A stretch of DNA of 64,000 bases. Source: Gordonia heveisoli. Lineage in GTDB: Bacteria; Actinomycetota; Actinomycetes; Mycobacteriales; Mycobacteriaceae. Under the pieces are notes generated by a model, which saw nothing but the letters and a program-made list of their open reading frames with translations, was not told where the DNA came from and ran no database searches. The DNA lies in NCBI RefSeq assembly GCF_030315745.1, contig NZ_JASXSH010000015.1:1-64000 (forward strand), in the 5' to 3' direction. Both the position numbers and the translations under genes were made by a program. Each line of letters starts with the position of its first letter. The first letter of the stretch is position 1. Positions 44,236 to 53,245 of this stretch are shown piece by piece.

Positions 44236-45291
44236 GTGCACGACGGTGACCGGGGCGGTTGGGGCCGGGGTGATTGGGGCCGGGGTGATTGGTTTGGCGG
44301 GGAACTCTTCACGCGCGGGGGACTACCCGACGTCGAAGGTCTACTCGCCACGGCATATGTCGTCCGGCTGCCGATGCATACCCGGTTCCGCGGCCTGCGT
44401 GAGCGCGAGACGATGATCTTCGCCGGTCCGGCGGGCTGGGGTGAGTTCGGTCCCTTCGTCGAATACGGCGATGAGGAGGCGGCGGCCTGGCTACGCGCGG
44501 GGATCGAGGCCGCCTACCTGGGACCGCCGCCCCCGGTGCGGGCCGAGGTGGAGATCAACGCCACCGTCCCCGCGGTACCCGCCGACGAGGTTGCTGCGGT
44601 GCTGGCACGGTACCCGGGAGCGCGGACCGCCAAGGTCAAGGTTGCCGAACCAGGGCAGACGCTGGCCGACGACGTCGAACGGGTCGCCGCGGCACGCGAG
44701 GTCGTCGACCGGGTCCGGGTGGATGCGAACGGCAAGTGGACGGTCGCCGAGGCGATCGCCGCGATCGCCGCGATCGGCGACCTGGAGTATGCCGAACAGC
44801 CTTGCGCGACGGTCGAAGAGCTCGCCGAGGTGCGTCGTGAGGTCGACGTTCCGATCGCGGCCGACGAGTCGATCCGCAAGGCGAGTGATCCGCTTCGGGT
44901 CGTTGCGGCCGAGGCCGCCGACATCGCCGTGGTGAAGGTGGCGCCGATGGGCGGGATGCGCTCGACCGTCGCGCTGGCCGATGCGGTCGGCCTGCCGGTG
45001 GTGGTCTCGAGTGCTCTCGACAGTGTGGTCGGCATCGCGGCCGGGGTGGCCGCGGCGGCCGCGGTCGGAGGACTCGAGCGCGCCTGTGGTCTTGGTACGG
45101 GGTCGTTGTTCGCCGACGACGTCGGCCCCGGATTCACGCCGGTGCACGGCAGGCTGACGCCGCGCTGGTTCGACGCGGACTCGACTCTCATTCGGCCCGC
45201 TGATCGTTTGCTCGCGCCGGTCGAGCGGGATCGCTGGTGGCGTGCGCGCCTGCGCCGCGCGCACGCGGTTCTCGTACGTGAGGGCGCGTGA
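44236..45291 (+). CDS. menC: o-Succinylbenzoate synthase
   Basis: A 351-residue enolase-superfamily enzyme of menaquinone synthesis; it dehydrates SHCHC to o-succinylbenzoate. The catalytic set is visible: KxK in TAKVKVAE (Lys133, Lys135), Asp163 in VDANGKW, Glu187 in YAEQPCA and Asp210 in AADESIRK. It closely resembles M. tuberculosis MenC (Rv0553) from memory. The N-terminal 20 residues are a GWGRGDW repeat encoded by a 15-base tandem duplication. GTG 44236 is the given start, with GGAGG upstream; a later start that drops the repeat cannot be excluded. Confidence 0.93.
   Translation: MHDGDRGGWGRGDWGRGDWFGGELFTRGGLPDVEGLLATAYVVRLPMHTRFRGLRERETMIFAGPAGWGEFGPFVEYGDEEAAAWLRAGIEAAYLGPPPPVRAEVEINATVPAVPADEVAAVLARYPGARTAKVKVAEPGQTLADDVERVAAAREVVDRVRVDANGKWTVAEAIAAIAAIGDLEYAEQPCATVEELAEVRREVDVPIAADESIRKASDPLRVVAAEAADIAVVKVAPMGGMRSTVALADAVGLPVVVSSALDSVVGIAAGVAAAAAVGGLERACGLGTGSLFADDVGPGFTPVHGRLTPRWFDADSTLIRPADRLLAPVERDRWWRARLRRAHAVLVREGA
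44259..44288. repeat. Perfect 15-base tandem duplication within menC
   Basis: TTGGGGCCGGGGTGA occurs twice in direct tandem (44259-44273 and 44274-44288), giving a repeated Trp-Gly-Arg-Gly-Asp in the protein. Length variation here would be in frame. Confidence 0.9.
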
Positions 45292-45441
45292 GACCGGCCC
45301 AGGTCAGTTAGAGACGATTTGGCGATTTTGTTCCAAGATGCGGTATGATTGCGACATGGGTCACAGTCGGTGCCCGGGTTGGTACGCGTCGACCACGTCG
45401 ACGCGAATGGTGCCCGGCCTGCCGTATGGAGGGAGTCGGTC

Positions 45442-46812
45442 ATGACGTCGGTCGGAATCGTGGACACCGAACACGGTGGTGACGAGCGCGGAAACGAGCA
45501 CAGCACCGCGAATCTGCGTCCGGTGCCGTCTTCCAACCGTAACGGTGTCCTGGAGATGATGGCCATGCGCCGGGATCCGTTTGCCTACGCCGACCGGCGG
45601 ATGGCCCAGTACGGCAACATCTCCGGCCTTAATGCGCTGGGACTGAAGCTGGTGGTGACCGGCGGTCCGCGCGCCGCGAGCGAGATCCTGATGAACAAGG
45701 ATCGGGCCTTCGCCAATGGGCCCGCGTGGAGTTATTTCATCGGCCCCTTCTTCAACCGCGGCATCATGCTGCTCGACTTCGACGAGCATCGCCATCACCG
45801 CCACATCCTGCAGCAGGCCTTCACCCCGAAGGTCCTCAAGGGCTACATGGCCGAGATGCAGCCGATCATCGCCGAGCGGGTGGCCGCCTTCCCGACGGGC
45901 AAGGTCAAGCTCTTCTCCGAGTTCAAAGAGCTGACCCTCGACGTCGCGCTCGAGGTCTTCCTCGGCATGGAACTGCCGAAACATGAAGCGGACAAACTCA
46001 ATCAGGCATTCATCGACACCGTGCGCGCGGGTGTCGCCTACGTTCGTAAGCCGATGCCCGGCGGGCGCTGGTGGAAGGGGCTGCGCGGACGCAAGGTCCT
46101 GGAAGAGTTCTTCTACGCCAACATCGCCGCCAAACGTGCCACCCAGACGCCCGACCTGTTCTCGGTGCTGTGTCATGCCGAGAGCGACGAGGGTGACCGG
46201 TTCACCGACGAGGACGTCGTCAACCACATGATCTTCGTGCTGATGGCCGCGCACGACACGTCCACCATCACGATGACGCAGATGGCCTACTGGATGGCCA
46301 AGCATCCATCATGGCAGGACCGGGCGCGGGCGCAGTCGCTGGCTCTCGATTCCGAACTGACCTACGACGACCTCGGAAAACTCGACGCGCTCGACCTGAT
46401 CATGAAGGAATCGCTGCGTCTGTGTCCGCCGGTTCCGGCCCAGCCGCGGATGGCGATCAAGGACACTTCGGTGCAGGGGTTCTTCATCCCGAAGGGCACG
46501 ATCGTCTCGGTCTCGCAGATGACCAACCATCGCGACCCGGAGTTCTACACGAATCCCGACATCTTCGATCCCGAGCGGTTCGGTCCGGACCGGGCCGAGG
46601 ACAAGGGACACCGGATGGCGTGGATGCCCTTCGGTGGCGGCGTGCACAAATGCATCGGGCTGTACTTTGGCCAGATGGAGATCAAGACGATCCTGCACCA
46701 GCTGCTGCGGGGCTACGAATGGTCGGTGCCTGCCGATTACCAGATCCCGATGGATTACAGCTCGTTGCCGGTGCCGAAGGACAAGCTGCCGGTTCAGCTG
46801 CGTCGGCGGTGA
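45442..46812 (+). CDS. Cytochrome P450 (CYP136-like)
   Basis: A 456-residue P450 resembling M. tuberculosis CYP136 (Rv3059) from memory, with IGPFFNRGIMLLDFDEHRHHR, MMAAHDTS-type I-helix (LMAAHDTSTITM), ESLRL and the heme loop FGGGVHKCIGLYF at Cys404. The sterol- or lipid-hydroxylating role is inferred only. The ATG at 45442 follows GGAGGGAGTC, a good ribosome site. A TATGAT hexamer at 45344-45349 may be a -10 element. The TetR gene starts 3 bases after its stop. Confidence 0.87.
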   Translation: MTSVGIVDTEHGGDERGNEHSTANLRPVPSSNRNGVLEMMAMRRDPFAYADRRMAQYGNISGLNALGLKLVVTGGPRAASEILMNKDRAFANGPAWSYFIGPFFNRGIMLLDFDEHRHHRHILQQAFTPKVLKGYMAEMQPIIAERVAAFPTGKVKLFSEFKELTLDVALEVFLGMELPKHEADKLNQAFIDTVRAGVAYVRKPMPGGRWWKGLRGRKVLEEFFYANIAAKRATQTPDLFSVLCHAESDEGDRFTDEDVVNHMIFVLMAAHDTSTITMTQMAYWMAKHPSWQDRARAQSLALDSELTYDDLGKLDALDLIMKESLRLCPPVPAQPRMAIKDTSVQGFFIPKGTIVSVSQMTNHRDPEFYTNPDIFDPERFGPDRAEDKGHRMAWMPFGGGVHKCIGLYFGQMEIKTILHQLLRGYEWSVPADYQIPMDYSSLPVPKDKLPVQLRRR

Positions 46813-46815
46813 TCG

Positions 46816-47439
46816 GTGGCCGACAACGCGACGAGGTCGAAGTCGAAGGATGCGCCGGCCCGTAAGGTCAGAAACACCGAGAGCCCGGCCGCGCAGGAGG
46901 CCGCGATCCTGGCCGCGGCGGCCGAGGAGTTCACCGCGGTCGGTGTCCGGCGCGCGAATGTGGACGAGGTAGCCGCGCGCGCCGGTGTCAGTCGCAGCAC
47001 GCTCTATCGGCGTTTCCCCAACAAGGACGCGCTTCTCCTCGCCGTCGCCAATGACGTGTACGAGAAGGGGATGCGCAGGCTGGAGGGGGCAGTCCGCGGA
47101 CTCGGGGCGAAACAAGCGCTGGTGGAGGCCTTCGCGATCGGCGCCTCGATGATCACCGAGGACCCACTGCTTCGCCGGATCGTGCTGACCGACCCGGAGA
47201 TGAAGGGCATCACCGCGTCGATGACGTCGCTGTTCGTCGACATCGTCACCTCACGGGTGGCCGCGACCCTCCGTGAGGAGGGCGCCCAGATGCCGGTCGA
47301 CGACCTTCTGCAGGCGGTGGAGATCCATGTCCGACTGGTGATCTCATTTCTCGAGACACCGATGTCCGACGAGACGAGAAGTGAGCCGGAGGCGGTGCGT
47401 GAGTTCGCCACCAAATTCCTCGCCCCGATGATCTGGTAA
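46816..47439 (+). CDS. TetR-family regulator (Rv3058c-like)
   Basis: A 207-residue TetR protein with NVDEVAARAGVSRSTLYRRF as helix-turn-helix. It begins at a GTG just after the P450 stop, and an SDR follows after 63 bases. The three-gene order P450-TetR-SDR equals Rv3059-Rv3058c-Rv3057c of M. tuberculosis as I recall it, so it is likely the regulator of this P450 unit. Confidence 0.86.
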   Translation: MADNATRSKSKDAPARKVRNTESPAAQEAAILAAAAEEFTAVGVRRANVDEVAARAGVSRSTLYRRFPNKDALLLAVANDVYEKGMRRLEGAVRGLGAKQALVEAFAIGASMITEDPLLRRIVLTDPEMKGITASMTSLFVDIVTSRVAATLREEGAQMPVDDLLQAVEIHVRLVISFLETPMSDETRSEPEAVREFATKFLAPMIW

Positions 47440-47502
47440 GCCGACGGCGGCGCTGCTCGACCGTGACCACGTGACGATGTCTTCTTGAGAAAGGCTGTGC
47501 CC

Positions 47503-48375
47503 ATGAGCTTGCGCACCAAGCTGTCCCGTAAACCCTCGCATGACGAGATTCGTACCGCGTTGCGCGACAAGGTCGTCGTGGTGACCGGAGGTGCTCGGGG
47601 GATCGGTTTCGAGACCGCGACACAATTGTTCCAGGCCGGCGCGAAGGTGGCCATCGGGGACGTCGACGGGGAGGCCGTCGAGAAGGCTGCCGCCGACCTC
47701 GGCATCGAGGGCCTCACCTGTGACGTGACCGACCGGGCCTCGTTCGACGCCTTCCTGACCGAGGTCGAGGCGCGGTTGGGTCCGATCGATGTGCTGGTCA
47801 ACAACGCCGGCATCATGCCGGTCGGTCCGTTTCTGTCCTACGACGACACCATCATCCGGCGTACCTACGAGATCGACGTGATCGGTGTCATCGTCGGCAG
47901 CCAGCTTGCCGCGCAGCGAATGGTGGCGCGCGGACGCGGCCAGATCGTCAACATCGCGTCGACCGCGGGGCGCATCCCGGCACCCGGGCTGACCATCTAC
48001 AACGGTGCCAAGGCCGCGGTCATCGAATTCTCCGAGGCGTTGAACGCCGAACTCGGGCCCAGTGGAGTCAGCGTCAGTGCGGTGCTCCCCGGATTCACGC
48101 GGACCGGGCTGATCTCGGGTCTCAACACCGGAAAGCTGATCCCGACCTGTGGTCCCGACGAGGTGGCCGCGATCGTGGTGTCGACAGTGGCCCGGCGGCG
48201 GGTGCGGGCCTACGCACCGGCGTCGCTGTCCTGGGCCGACGCCAGCCCGATCATGCCGCAGTTCCTCAAGCGTGCGAGCCGCAGGATCTCCAAGCTCGAT
48301 CGCGTGTTCCTGGAACCGGATTCGCAGGGCCGGGCGGCATACACCTCCCGTATCCGCGGCGAAGACACCGTCTGA
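47503..48375 (+). CDS. Short-chain dehydrogenase/reductase (Rv3057c-like)
   Basis: A 290-residue SDR with a 30-residue lead MSLRTKLSRKPSHDEIRTAL, then GGARGIG, NNAGIMPVG, the catalytic Ser in NIASTAGR and Tyr-Lys in IYNGAKAA. It probably oxidises or reduces a lipophilic alcohol or ketone tied to the P450. AGAAAGG lies 8 bases before ATG 47503. Four Mce-associated genes follow 12 bases after its stop. Confidence 0.88.
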   Translation: MSLRTKLSRKPSHDEIRTALRDKVVVVTGGARGIGFETATQLFQAGAKVAIGDVDGEAVEKAAADLGIEGLTCDVTDRASFDAFLTEVEARLGPIDVLVNNAGIMPVGPFLSYDDTIIRRTYEIDVIGVIVGSQLAAQRMVARGRGQIVNIASTAGRIPAPGLTIYNGAKAAVIEFSEALNAELGPSGVSVSAVLPGFTRTGLISGLNTGKLIPTCGPDEVAAIVVSTVARRRVRAYAPASLSWADASPIMPQFLKRASRRISKLDRVFLEPDSQGRAAYTSRIRGEDTV

Positions 48376-48387
48376 GCGGGGGCAGGA

Positions 48388-48999
48388 ATGGGGCCGGGTA
48401 CGCGAGCGCGGCGCGCGGGCGACGCGCAGCTGCTGGCCGCCGACCGGGCCGCGCGGGCAGATCTGGCCGCGGCCGTCGATGAGCTGCACTCCGCACAGCT
48501 GGCGGCAGGTACCCGGCGGCCGCTTGCGCGCCGCTGGTGGGCGCTGACCACGATCATCGTGGTCGCGGCCCTGGTGTTGGCGGTCTGGGCGGTGGTGTCG
48601 TGGTGGCGCGACGACGACTTCGACGATGCCGACTACGAGCGGGTGGCCGCGGAGCGGGTGAGTCTGCTTCTCGCCCCCGACTTCCGCGACCCCCAGCAGA
48701 CCCGCCGGATCCTCTCCGGGGCGACGGGGGCGTTCCGGGATGAGTTCGCGCAATCCGCCGACGCCTACACACAATTCGTGCGGTCCAACGGGACGGTCGC
48801 CCGATCCTGGGTGGACGGCACCGGGGTGTCGGGCCGCGTCGGCGACACCGCGACCGTGCTGGTGGCCGCAAGTGTCGTCTTCGACGGTCGGCCGCAGTCG
48901 GCGGAGAGCAGCGAGGTGTTGCGCCGGTTCCGGTTGCGGGTGTTGTTGACACCAGATGCCGGTGAACTGAAACTCGGGGCGGTGCAATACCTCCCATGA
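48388..48999 (+). CDS. Mce-associated membrane protein, first of four
   Basis: A 203-residue protein with a charged cytoplasmic N-terminus of about 50 residues, one membrane helix (TTIIVVAALVLAVWAVVSW) and an outer domain of the NTF2-like Mam type. Mam proteins are accessory to Mce lipid importers; here no mce gene is adjacent. GGGGGCAGGA precedes the ATG. Its stop overlaps the next start by 4 bases. Confidence 0.78.
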   Translation: MGPGTRARRAGDAQLLAADRAARADLAAAVDELHSAQLAAGTRRPLARRWWALTTIIVVAALVLAVWAVVSWWRDDDFDDADYERVAAERVSLLLAPDFRDPQQTRRILSGATGAFRDEFAQSADAYTQFVRSNGTVARSWVDGTGVSGRVGDTATVLVAASVVFDGRPQSAESSEVLRRFRLRVLLTPDAGELKLGAVQYLP

Positions 49000-49499
49000 C
49001 GCTATTGCCCAGCCGCCTGCTGACGCGCCGCGGTGCCGTGCTGCTCGGATTGCTCGCGATCGCCGTGCTCGCCGGTGTTGTCGCGGTGACGATCTCCGCT
49101 GCTCACACCGCCCGGGACGACGACGCCGCGGCGGATAACCGCGCCGAACTCCGGCAACATGCCGGACGCATTGTCAGTGAGGTGTTCTCGGTACATCGCG
49201 ATCGGTGGCAGGCCGACCGTGCCCACGCGCGGTCCCTGGTGGCCCCCGCCTTCCTGGACAACTATGGCGCACAGTTGGATCGGCCGCCGGCCGACGGCAC
49301 TGTCGCCGTCGAGTGGCGGCCCGAATCGGTCGGCCTGATTGCGGTGGGCACCGACGATGGGGATGTGCTGATGCGTGTGGCGGTGACCACGCGAACCGAC
49401 CGATCATCCGACCCGACCACGATCCGTCGATCGGTGCGCACCCACTTCGTGCGGGCCGACGACACCTGGCTGCTCGACCGCGCCGAGGTGATCGGATGA
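48996..49499 (+). CDS. Mce-associated membrane protein, second of four
   Basis: A 167-residue protein with an N-terminal membrane helix (AVLLGLLAIAVLAGVVAVTI) and an outer domain that matches the Mam type: LRQHAGRIVSEVFSVH and a final DDTWLLDRAEVIG. ATGA overlaps join it to both neighbours. It should form a complex with the other Mam proteins in this run. Substrate not known. Confidence 0.78.
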   Translation: MTLLPSRLLTRRGAVLLGLLAIAVLAGVVAVTISAAHTARDDDAAADNRAELRQHAGRIVSEVFSVHRDRWQADRAHARSLVAPAFLDNYGAQLDRPPADGTVAVEWRPESVGLIAVGTDDGDVLMRVAVTTRTDRSSDPTTIRRSVRTHFVRADDTWLLDRAEVIG

Positions 49500-50194
49500 G
49501 CCGCACCGAGGGGTCGGGGCAGAGTGGACGCGACGACCTGGCGAGGACCAGACTGGTTGCCGCAGAGGCGGATGTGGTGGCTGCGACGCGACGTGCGCGG
49601 CTGGCGCGGATCGCGGCCGCACCCGCGCTCCGGGTGCGGGTGGCACACCGCAGTCGGCTGATGTGGGGGGCGCTGGTCGCGGCGATAGCCGTGGTGCTCG
49701 TACTCGCGGTCGCCAGTCTGATTCTCGCGCTGGGCAATCGATCCAGCGGGCAGGAGCGGGCCGACCGGCGGGCGGTGCTCGAAGCGGCGGGAGCCGCGGT
49801 GGCCACGATGCTCACCGCCGACCCAGCCGACGCGAGTGGCTATGTCGATCGGGTGTTGGCCGTGACCACCGGTGCTGCTAAAGCGCGCATTACCGGGGTC
49901 CGAGACGCGTTGATTGCGGAGGTTGCCGCGCAGTCGGGACCGAGTGTGGGACAGACGGTCTCGAGTGGACTTGTCGATGACCCGCCCGCCGACGCCGAGT
50001 CGGGGACGCGGGTGGGCGTACTCGTCGTCGCCGACGCCACCAACCCGGCGCTGCTCGGGGGGCAGGCCCCGACCGATCGGGATCAGGTGGGAAGCACTCA
50101 GACCGGCGATCTGACCGGCTCCAGGCTGACGGTCGCCGTCACCATGCAGCTCGTCGGCTCCGAATGGCTGGTCGCGCAGGCGAGGTCCCTGTGA
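49496..50194 (+). CDS. Mce-associated membrane protein, third of four
   Basis: A 232-residue protein with a cytoplasmic lead rich in Arg and Ala, a membrane helix (GALVAAIAVVLVLAVASLIL) and an outer Mam-type domain ending SEWLVAQARSL. It is coupled by ATGA to the second gene and by GTGA to the fourth. Serine/aspartate-rich segments around 150-180 may be flexible. Confidence 0.77.
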   Translation: MSRTEGSGQSGRDDLARTRLVAAEADVVAATRRARLARIAAAPALRVRVAHRSRLMWGALVAAIAVVLVLAVASLILALGNRSSGQERADRRAVLEAAGAAVATMLTADPADASGYVDRVLAVTTGAAKARITGVRDALIAEVAAQSGPSVGQTVSSGLVDDPPADAESGTRVGVLVVADATNPALLGGQAPTDRDQVGSTQTGDLTGSRLTVAVTMQLVGSEWLVAQARSL

Positions 50195-50763
50195 AAGGGG
50201 CCGGCAGCCTGGCGGGCTCACACAAGCTGTTGTCGTTCGAAAGGCGCCGATTCGTCGCGGCAGCCATCGTCGTGGTGGCCGCGCTCGTGGTCGCCGCCAC
50301 GGCCGGATATGCCACTCACCGTCCGGCGTCGACGACCGACGCATCGGTCCGGCAGTCGGTCCTGTCGGCGAGTGCGGCCGCGCTCACCCGGCTGATGAAC
50401 TTCTCCCCGCGGACCGCAGGCCGAGACACCCGCGCGACACTGGCCGCGCTGACCGATCCGCTGGCGCTCGACTACCGGTCGCGGGGCGCCGACGTCGTGC
50501 TGCCCGGCGCGATCGCCTCGGGCGCGACGGTGACCGCCCGGGTGGTCGGCGTGGCGCTACACGGTCAGGCCGACGGCACCGCGAAGGTGCTGGCCTTCAT
50601 CGATCAGCAGGTGTCGGTACCGGAAAGTCCGGGAGCGGACGGATCCGGATCAGGAGCCGGGGAAAGCCGTCCCACCTCTATCGCTCGGTGGGCGGTTATG
50701 CGTAATGTCGACGGCAAATGGCTGCTCGCCGACCTCCAACCGGTCGGCGACATCACCCGCTGA
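50191..50763 (+). CDS. Mce-associated membrane protein, fourth of four
   Basis: A 190-residue protein starting at GTG 50191 inside the previous stop, with a membrane helix (VAAAIVVVAALVVAATAGYA) and a C-terminal Mam-type domain ending MRNVDGKWLLADLQPVGDI. A glycine/serine-rich patch occurs near residues 150-160. It ends the run; a flavoprotein gene follows after 68 bases. Confidence 0.77.
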   Translation: MKGAGSLAGSHKLLSFERRRFVAAAIVVVAALVVAATAGYATHRPASTTDASVRQSVLSASAAALTRLMNFSPRTAGRDTRATLAALTDPLALDYRSRGADVVLPGAIASGATVTARVVGVALHGQADGTAKVLAFIDQQVSVPESPGADGSGSGAGESRPTSIARWAVMRNVDGKWLLADLQPVGDITR

Positions 50764-50831
50764 GGTCGTCGGGCATGTGTGGACACCATGCCGCCGAGGA
50801 CGCCGGGTGTAACTGCGAGGAGGGAATGGTT

Positions 50832-52043
50832 GTGACCGATACATCTGCGGGTGTGGTCGTGGTGGGCGCCGGACTTGGTGCGATCCGTTTGGCCGAGACC
50901 CTGCGCACCAACGGGTATACCGACCCGATCACGTTGATCGGTGCCGAGCCGTACGCGCCCTATGACCGTCCGCCGCTGTCGAAGTCGGTGCTGCTCGGCA
51001 AGGACGACCGGGTGGAGCTCAAACCTGCCGAGTTCTACGCGGATTCGAATATCGACCTTCAGTTGGGTCGCCGTGTGGTGGCCATCGCTCCGGGCGAGCG
51101 CACGGTCACCGTCGCCGATGCCGGCGATCCGGCACAGACCGAGACTGTCGCGTACGACACGCTGGTCCTGGCCACCGGCCTGAGTCCGCGGCCGTTCCCG
51201 GGTGCCGACGATGCGCTCGTCGGCCTGCACACCCTGCGCACCTATGACGACGCTGTCGCACTGCGTTCGGAGATCGACGCGGCCACCGACGCGGTCGTCA
51301 TCGGTGCCGGCTTCATCGGCTGTGAAGTGGCGGCCAGCCTGCTGGCGCGCGGGGTGAAGGTCAGTCTGGTCGAGCCGGCTCCGACCCCGTTGGCGGCCGC
51401 TCTGGGCACCGAGATCGGCAAGTTGGTCACCCGCCTGCACATCGACAACGGTATCGACGTCCGCGCCGCGACCGGGGTCAGCGAGATCATCGGTACCGAT
51501 GGCCGGGTCACCGGGGTTCGGCTCGACGACGATTCGCGGTTGCCCGCCGATATCGTCGTGGTCGGCATCGGTTCGATTCCGGTGACCGACTATCTCGACG
51601 GATCCGGAATCGACTGCGCGGCACGTGCGGAGGGCGGCGGAATCGCCTGTGACGCCTACGGCCGTACCAGCGCGGAAAGCGTCTACGCACTCGGCGACGT
51701 GGCCAACTGGCGGGACGCCGACGGTGTCGGGCATCGTGCCGAGCACTGGAACCACACCGTCGAACAGGCGGCGATCGTCGCCCATCAGATCGTCGGCGGC
51801 GACGCGGTGACCCCGGCGGTGCCCTATTTCTGGAGCGATCAGTTCGATCTGAAGATCCAGGTGCTCGGCAGCCCGCGGCCCACCGACGACGTGCACATCG
51901 CGGCCGACGACGGGAAGAAGTTCTTGGCCTACTACAGCCGGGACGGCATCCTCACCGCGGTGGCCGGGGCAGGCAAGGTCGGCGCGGTGATGAAGACGCG
52001 GGCCAAGCTGGTGACTCCCACCCCGATCGACGAGGTGCTCTGA
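50832..52043 (+). CDS. NAD(P)/FAD-dependent oxidoreductase, ferredoxin reductase type (Rv0688-like)
   Basis: A flavoprotein of about 403 residues with two Rossmann motifs, VVVVGAGLGAIRLAE for FAD and VVIGAGFIGCEVAAS for NAD(P)H, the GDVANW FAD block and a C-terminal reductase domain. It passes electrons from NAD(P)H to a ferredoxin or rubredoxin and is a candidate reductase for the P450s here. I chose GTG 50832 because AGGAGG lies 8 bases before it; ATG 50826 would leave only 2 bases. M. tuberculosis Rv0688 sits in the same relation to mft. Confidence 0.87.
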   Translation: MTDTSAGVVVVGAGLGAIRLAETLRTNGYTDPITLIGAEPYAPYDRPPLSKSVLLGKDDRVELKPAEFYADSNIDLQLGRRVVAIAPGERTVTVADAGDPAQTETVAYDTLVLATGLSPRPFPGADDALVGLHTLRTYDDAVALRSEIDAATDAVVIGAGFIGCEVAASLLARGVKVSLVEPAPTPLAAALGTEIGKLVTRLHIDNGIDVRAATGVSEIIGTDGRVTGVRLDDDSRLPADIVVVGIGSIPVTDYLDGSGIDCAARAEGGGIACDAYGRTSAESVYALGDVANWRDADGVGHRAEHWNHTVEQAAIVAHQIVGGDAVTPAVPYFWSDQFDLKIQVLGSPRPTDDVHIAADDGKKFLAYYSRDGILTAVAGAGKVGAVMKTRAKLVTPTPIDEVL

Positions 52044-52059
52044 CTTCGCCGCCGACGCC

Positions 52060-52806
52060 GTGGCACCGGTGAGGTTTCGGGACGACGAGTTCACCGCGGC
52101 GGCGGTCCGTGCCGCCGCGGACGCGGAGGCCGATTCCCAGCGGGCGGCCAACGCGGCGAGGTTCTTTCAGGCCCACCCCGGTGGATACGGCGAGGGTGAA
52201 GAGTTCATCGGGCTCACCGTTCCGGTCCAACGTACGATCGCCAAACGGTTTCGGGGTATCGGGCCGGAGGCGGTCGCCGACTTGTTCACCTCGTCTGTGC
52301 ACGAGCATCGGCTGATCGCCATCTTCCTGTTGCGCTACGAGTTCGACCATGCGGGCACCGACGCGGAGCGGGCCGAGTGGATTGATCTCTACCTGACGGC
52401 GCTGCGCTCCGGCCGAATCGACAACTGGGATCTGGTCGATTCCTCGGCCGATCCCATATTCGGCGTATTCCTCTACGGCCGTGGCGATCACACGCCGCTG
52501 CTGGACTTCGCGACGGCTGAGGACCTGTGGCTGCGCCGGGTCGGGATCATCGGGACCTTCCCATTCATCCGACACGGCGACCCGACCCCGCTGCTGGAGA
52601 TCGCCGACATCGTCGTCACCGACCGGCGTGACCTCATCCAGAAGGCGTTCGGCTGGATGCTGCGGGAGGCGGGAAAGCGGGTCGACCGCGCGGTGCTGAC
52701 CGACTATCTCGATCAACACGCCGCGCAGATGGGCCGCACGGCGCTGCGTTACGCGATCGAGCATCTCGATCCCGATCAGCGCGCGCATTACCGTTCGCTG
52801 CGTTGA
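52060..52806 (+). CDS. DNA alkylation repair protein (AlkD-like HEAT-repeat)
   Basis: A 248-residue all-helical protein matching the AlkD/DNA alkylation repair family: FIGLTVPVQRTIAKRF, IDNWDLVDSSAD and the signature KAFGWMLREAGKR. It removes alkylated bases from DNA using HEAT repeats. GTG at 52060 is the start. Its last 19 bases overlap the convergent DoxX gene. It is not obviously linked to the surrounding redox genes. Confidence 0.87.
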   Translation: MAPVRFRDDEFTAAAVRAAADAEADSQRAANAARFFQAHPGGYGEGEEFIGLTVPVQRTIAKRFRGIGPEAVADLFTSSVHEHRLIAIFLLRYEFDHAGTDAERAEWIDLYLTALRSGRIDNWDLVDSSADPIFGVFLYGRGDHTPLLDFATAEDLWLRRVGIIGTFPFIRHGDPTPLLEIADIVVTDRRDLIQKAFGWMLREAGKRVDRAVLTDYLDQHAAQMGRTALRYAIEHLDPDQRAHYRSLR

Positions 52807-53225
52807 CTCTCGGGCTCATCAGCCGTGACCGCCGGCGTACGCGCGATGGAGATGGCGGCCGAGATCAGCGGAAATTGCAGGGGCAGACGGGCGATGGCGA
52901 TCACCCGGTATGGCCATGGCCGGTCCCGCCACAGCCGGACCATGTTCACATTCGCGGGGAACACGGCGACGAAGAGTGCCGCCGCGCCGACTGCGGAGAT
53001 GCGTCGGGTGCGGGGGAGGAGTAGCCCGGCGCCGAGCGCGAGTTCGGCTGCTCCCGATACCTGGGTCAGCAGACGCGGGTCGGCGGGTATCTCCGCTGGG
53101 ATGATGTCGTCAAAAGGTTTGGGCACCAGGAAATGCATCGTGCCCGACCCCAGCAGCAAGCCGGCCAGTCCGCGGGCGAGTCGGGAGGGGTTCGATCTGC
53201 TCGGCCGGGCGAACGGGCTGGCCAT
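52788..53225 (-). CDS. DoxX-family membrane protein
   Basis: A 145-residue protein with four membrane segments, including LARGLAGLLLGSGTMHFL, AAELALGAGLLLP and AVGAAALFVAVFPANVNMV, and the family feature of an early His near the first helix. DoxX proteins are found in thiosulfate oxidation or redox stress settings; here the role is open. I chose ATG 53225; longer readings in this frame run antisense to KshB. It lies 20 bases downstream of kshB, so it is probably cotranscribed from the KstR-type promoter. Confidence 0.8.
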   Translation of the reverse strand: MASPFARPSRSNPSRLARGLAGLLLGSGTMHFLVPKPFDDIIPAEIPADPRLLTQVSGAAELALGAGLLLPRTRRISAVGAAALFVAVFPANVNMVRLWRDRPWPYRVIAIARLPLQFPLISAAISIARTPAVTADEPESQRSER

Positions 53226-53245
53226 GTCTGCGACCTTCCGGTGGG

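Noticed and set aside
45292..45442. KstR-type box before CYP136
   Set aside because: Only TATGAT and a weak -35-like word are present; no AACnnGTT motif was found.
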